From Calothrix brevissima NIES-22 (GTDB lineage: Bacteria > Cyanobacteriota > Cyanobacteriia > Cyanobacteriales > Nostocaceae), in contig NZ_AP018207.1 of the NCBI RefSeq assembly GCF_002367995.1, forward strand, positions 2,034,333-2,098,332: a DNA stretch of 64,000 nt, written 5' to 3'. Of this stretch, positions 62,955 through 64,000 are shown in pieces (the first letter of the stretch is position 1; the number at the start of each line of letters is the position of its first letter). The position numbers were made by a program, and so were the translations under genes. Below the pieces are notes generated by a model. That model searched no databases and was not told where the DNA came from. It saw only the letters and a list, made by a program, of their open reading frames with translations.

Positions 62955-64000
62955 ATGTTTGGAATTCCCTGGCATCGTCTACCAACACTATTAGCATTGT
63001 TAAAATTATCTGGGTTTCGCAAAGAACTGAGACAGAAAAATCTCCACGATACTTCTCAATTACCAGATACAGATAAGCTTCCCGATCCCCAACCTAGTGC
63101 TGATGGTCGTCATTTGCTAGCGCGGACAGATGACGGTAGTTTTAACGACTTAAAGCAGCCACAAATGGGGATGGTTAATACTCGCTTAGGGCGGAATGTG
63201 CCCTTGACAGAGGCGAAAGTAGATCGGCAAAATCTCCTTAACCCCAATCCGCGCGAGATTAGCCAACGGTTGTTGGGGCGAGATGAATTTATTCCCGCCG
63301 AATCTTTAAATATTTTGGCAGCTGCTTGGATTCAGTTTCAAAACCATGACTGGTTTTCTCATGGTAATAACCAACCAGATAAAAAAATTGTCATTCCCTT
63401 AGCAGAAAACGATCCCTGGCCGCAAGAACATCGACCGATGGCGATTAAGGAAACTTTAGTCGATGAAACTCGCCCGCAAAAAGAGACATCAGAACCGCCA
63501 ACATTTATTAATAAAGTGACGCATTGGTGGGATGGTTCGCAAATTTATGGTAGTCATCCGGAGCAGGTCGATCAATTGCGATCGCATATTGATGGCAAAT
63601 TGATTATAGGTGATGATGGTCTATTACCCGTTGATGCCAATGGTATCGATCGCACAGGTTTTAATGATAACTGGTGGATTGGCTTAAGTTTAATGCATAC
63701 TCTGTTTGTCAGAGAACATAATACAATTTGCGATCGCCTCAAACAACAATACCCAGATTGGACAGATGACGACCTTTTTGACCATGCGCGATTAATTAAC
63801 GCTGCATTAATGGCGAAAATCCATACCGTTGAATGGACTCCTGGTATTCTCGCCCATCCAGCTTTGCAAATCGCCATGAATGCTAATTGGTGGGGGTTAC
63901 TCGGTCAAAATTTCAAACGGATTTTTGGACGGATTAGTGATAACGAGACAATTAGCGGCATTATTGGTTCGCCTACCGATCACCATACAGCCCCTTACTA
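62955..64000 (+). CDS. Alpha-dioxygenase-type haem peroxidase, N-terminal part (runs off window)
   Basis: The frame is open to the window edge (about 348 residues). It matches plant and cyanobacterial fatty-acid alpha-dioxygenases of the animal haem peroxidase superfamily: AAAWIQFQNHDWFSHG with the distal His region, INKVTHWWDGSQIYGSHPEQ, WWIGLSLMHTLFVREHNTIC and ARLINAALMAKIHTVEWTPG. These enzymes add oxygen at C2 of fatty acids, giving 2-hydroperoxides that break down to aldehydes one carbon shorter. The proximal His and catalytic Tyr lie beyond the window. AAGGA precedes ATG 62955 by 9 nt. The N terminus is short and has no signal peptide. Confidence 0.9.
   Translation, partial: MFGIPWHRLPTLLALLKLSGFRKELRQKNLHDTSQLPDTDKLPDPQPSADGRHLLARTDDGSFNDLKQPQMGMVNTRLGRNVPLTEAKVDRQNLLNPNPREISQRLLGRDEFIPAESLNILAAAWIQFQNHDWFSHGNNQPDKKIVIPLAENDPWPQEHRPMAIKETLVDETRPQKETSEPPTFINKVTHWWDGSQIYGSHPEQVDQLRSHIDGKLIIGDDGLLPVDANGIDRTGFNDNWWIGLSLMHTLFVREHNTICDRLKQQYPDWTDDDLFDHARLINAALMAKIHTVEWTPGILAHPALQIAMNANWWGLLGQNFKRIFGRISDNETISGIIGSPTDHHTAPY

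Overview
The window looks like chromosome of a filamentous, probably heterocyst-forming cyanobacterium (Nostocales). The evidence is the dense HIP1 octamers (GCGATCGC), the plant-type phytoene desaturase crtP overlapping crtB, divergent trpB and SUI1 genes, heptameric short tandem repeats beside many genes, and a GAF domain of the phycobilin-binding lineage in a chemoreceptor. The species cannot be fixed from sequence alone.

Layout. 1-7.6 kb is a minus-strand exopolysaccharide cluster: a Wzc-like co-polymerase, a WecG/TagA glycosyltransferase with a C-terminal MshEN-like domain, a family 2 transferase, a GT14-like transferase, a Wzx-like flippase and a cut-off family 2 transferase. On the plus strand follow a 2060-residue DUF4347 surface protein (8.4-14.6 kb) and an initiating sugar-phosphate transferase (15.0-15.7 kb), plausibly serving the same envelope. 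16.1-18.5 kb is crtP-crtB. 18.7-20.5 kb holds tRNA-Ser, a small coiled-coil gene and a tnpB-only IS200/IS605 element. 20.8-27.5 kb carries an amino-acid-type binding lipoprotein, a barrel-like outer-membrane protein, a divergent pair of cell-wall enzymes, a family 2 transferase, an MFS exporter and tRNA-Arg. 27.6-37 kb contains moaC, a kinase-like GAF protein with its receiver, a 992-residue MshEN/AAA-lid/TPR protein and a large chemoreceptor.

38.0-40.6 kb is the most unusual locus: an HtrA-like pseudoprotease, an apparently active HtrA-like protease and an atypical LuxR-type regulator in one run, with no signal peptides. After it come an EamA transporter, an OmpR-type regulator, a cysteine-less rhodanese, an RNase D-like exonuclease, a CAP-domain protein, trpB, SUI1, a 52-residue Pmp3 protein and an atypical Rieske protein. 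49.7-50.1 kb is an ORF-less IS200/IS605 relic that may encode a HEARO/omega-type RNA. 50.5-56 kb has a TM-helix-repeat channel-like protein, an AI-2E family protein and ftsH. 56.1-61 kb has a RelE/ParE toxin-antitoxin pair and a SWIM-SNF2 pair, then an 11-unit 21-bp minisatellite, an unrecognised protein and the start of an alpha-dioxygenase-type haem peroxidase.

Two themes recur. One is pseudoenzymes or degenerate signalling modules: the pseudoprotease, the kinase-like protein without His or N box, the receiver without acidic pocket and the rhodanese without Cys. The other is layered non-coding repeats: heptad arrays, perfect palindromes, a nested three-shell inverted repeat, and a dispersed repeat that adds a spurious MYRQGFIAS leader to reading frames.
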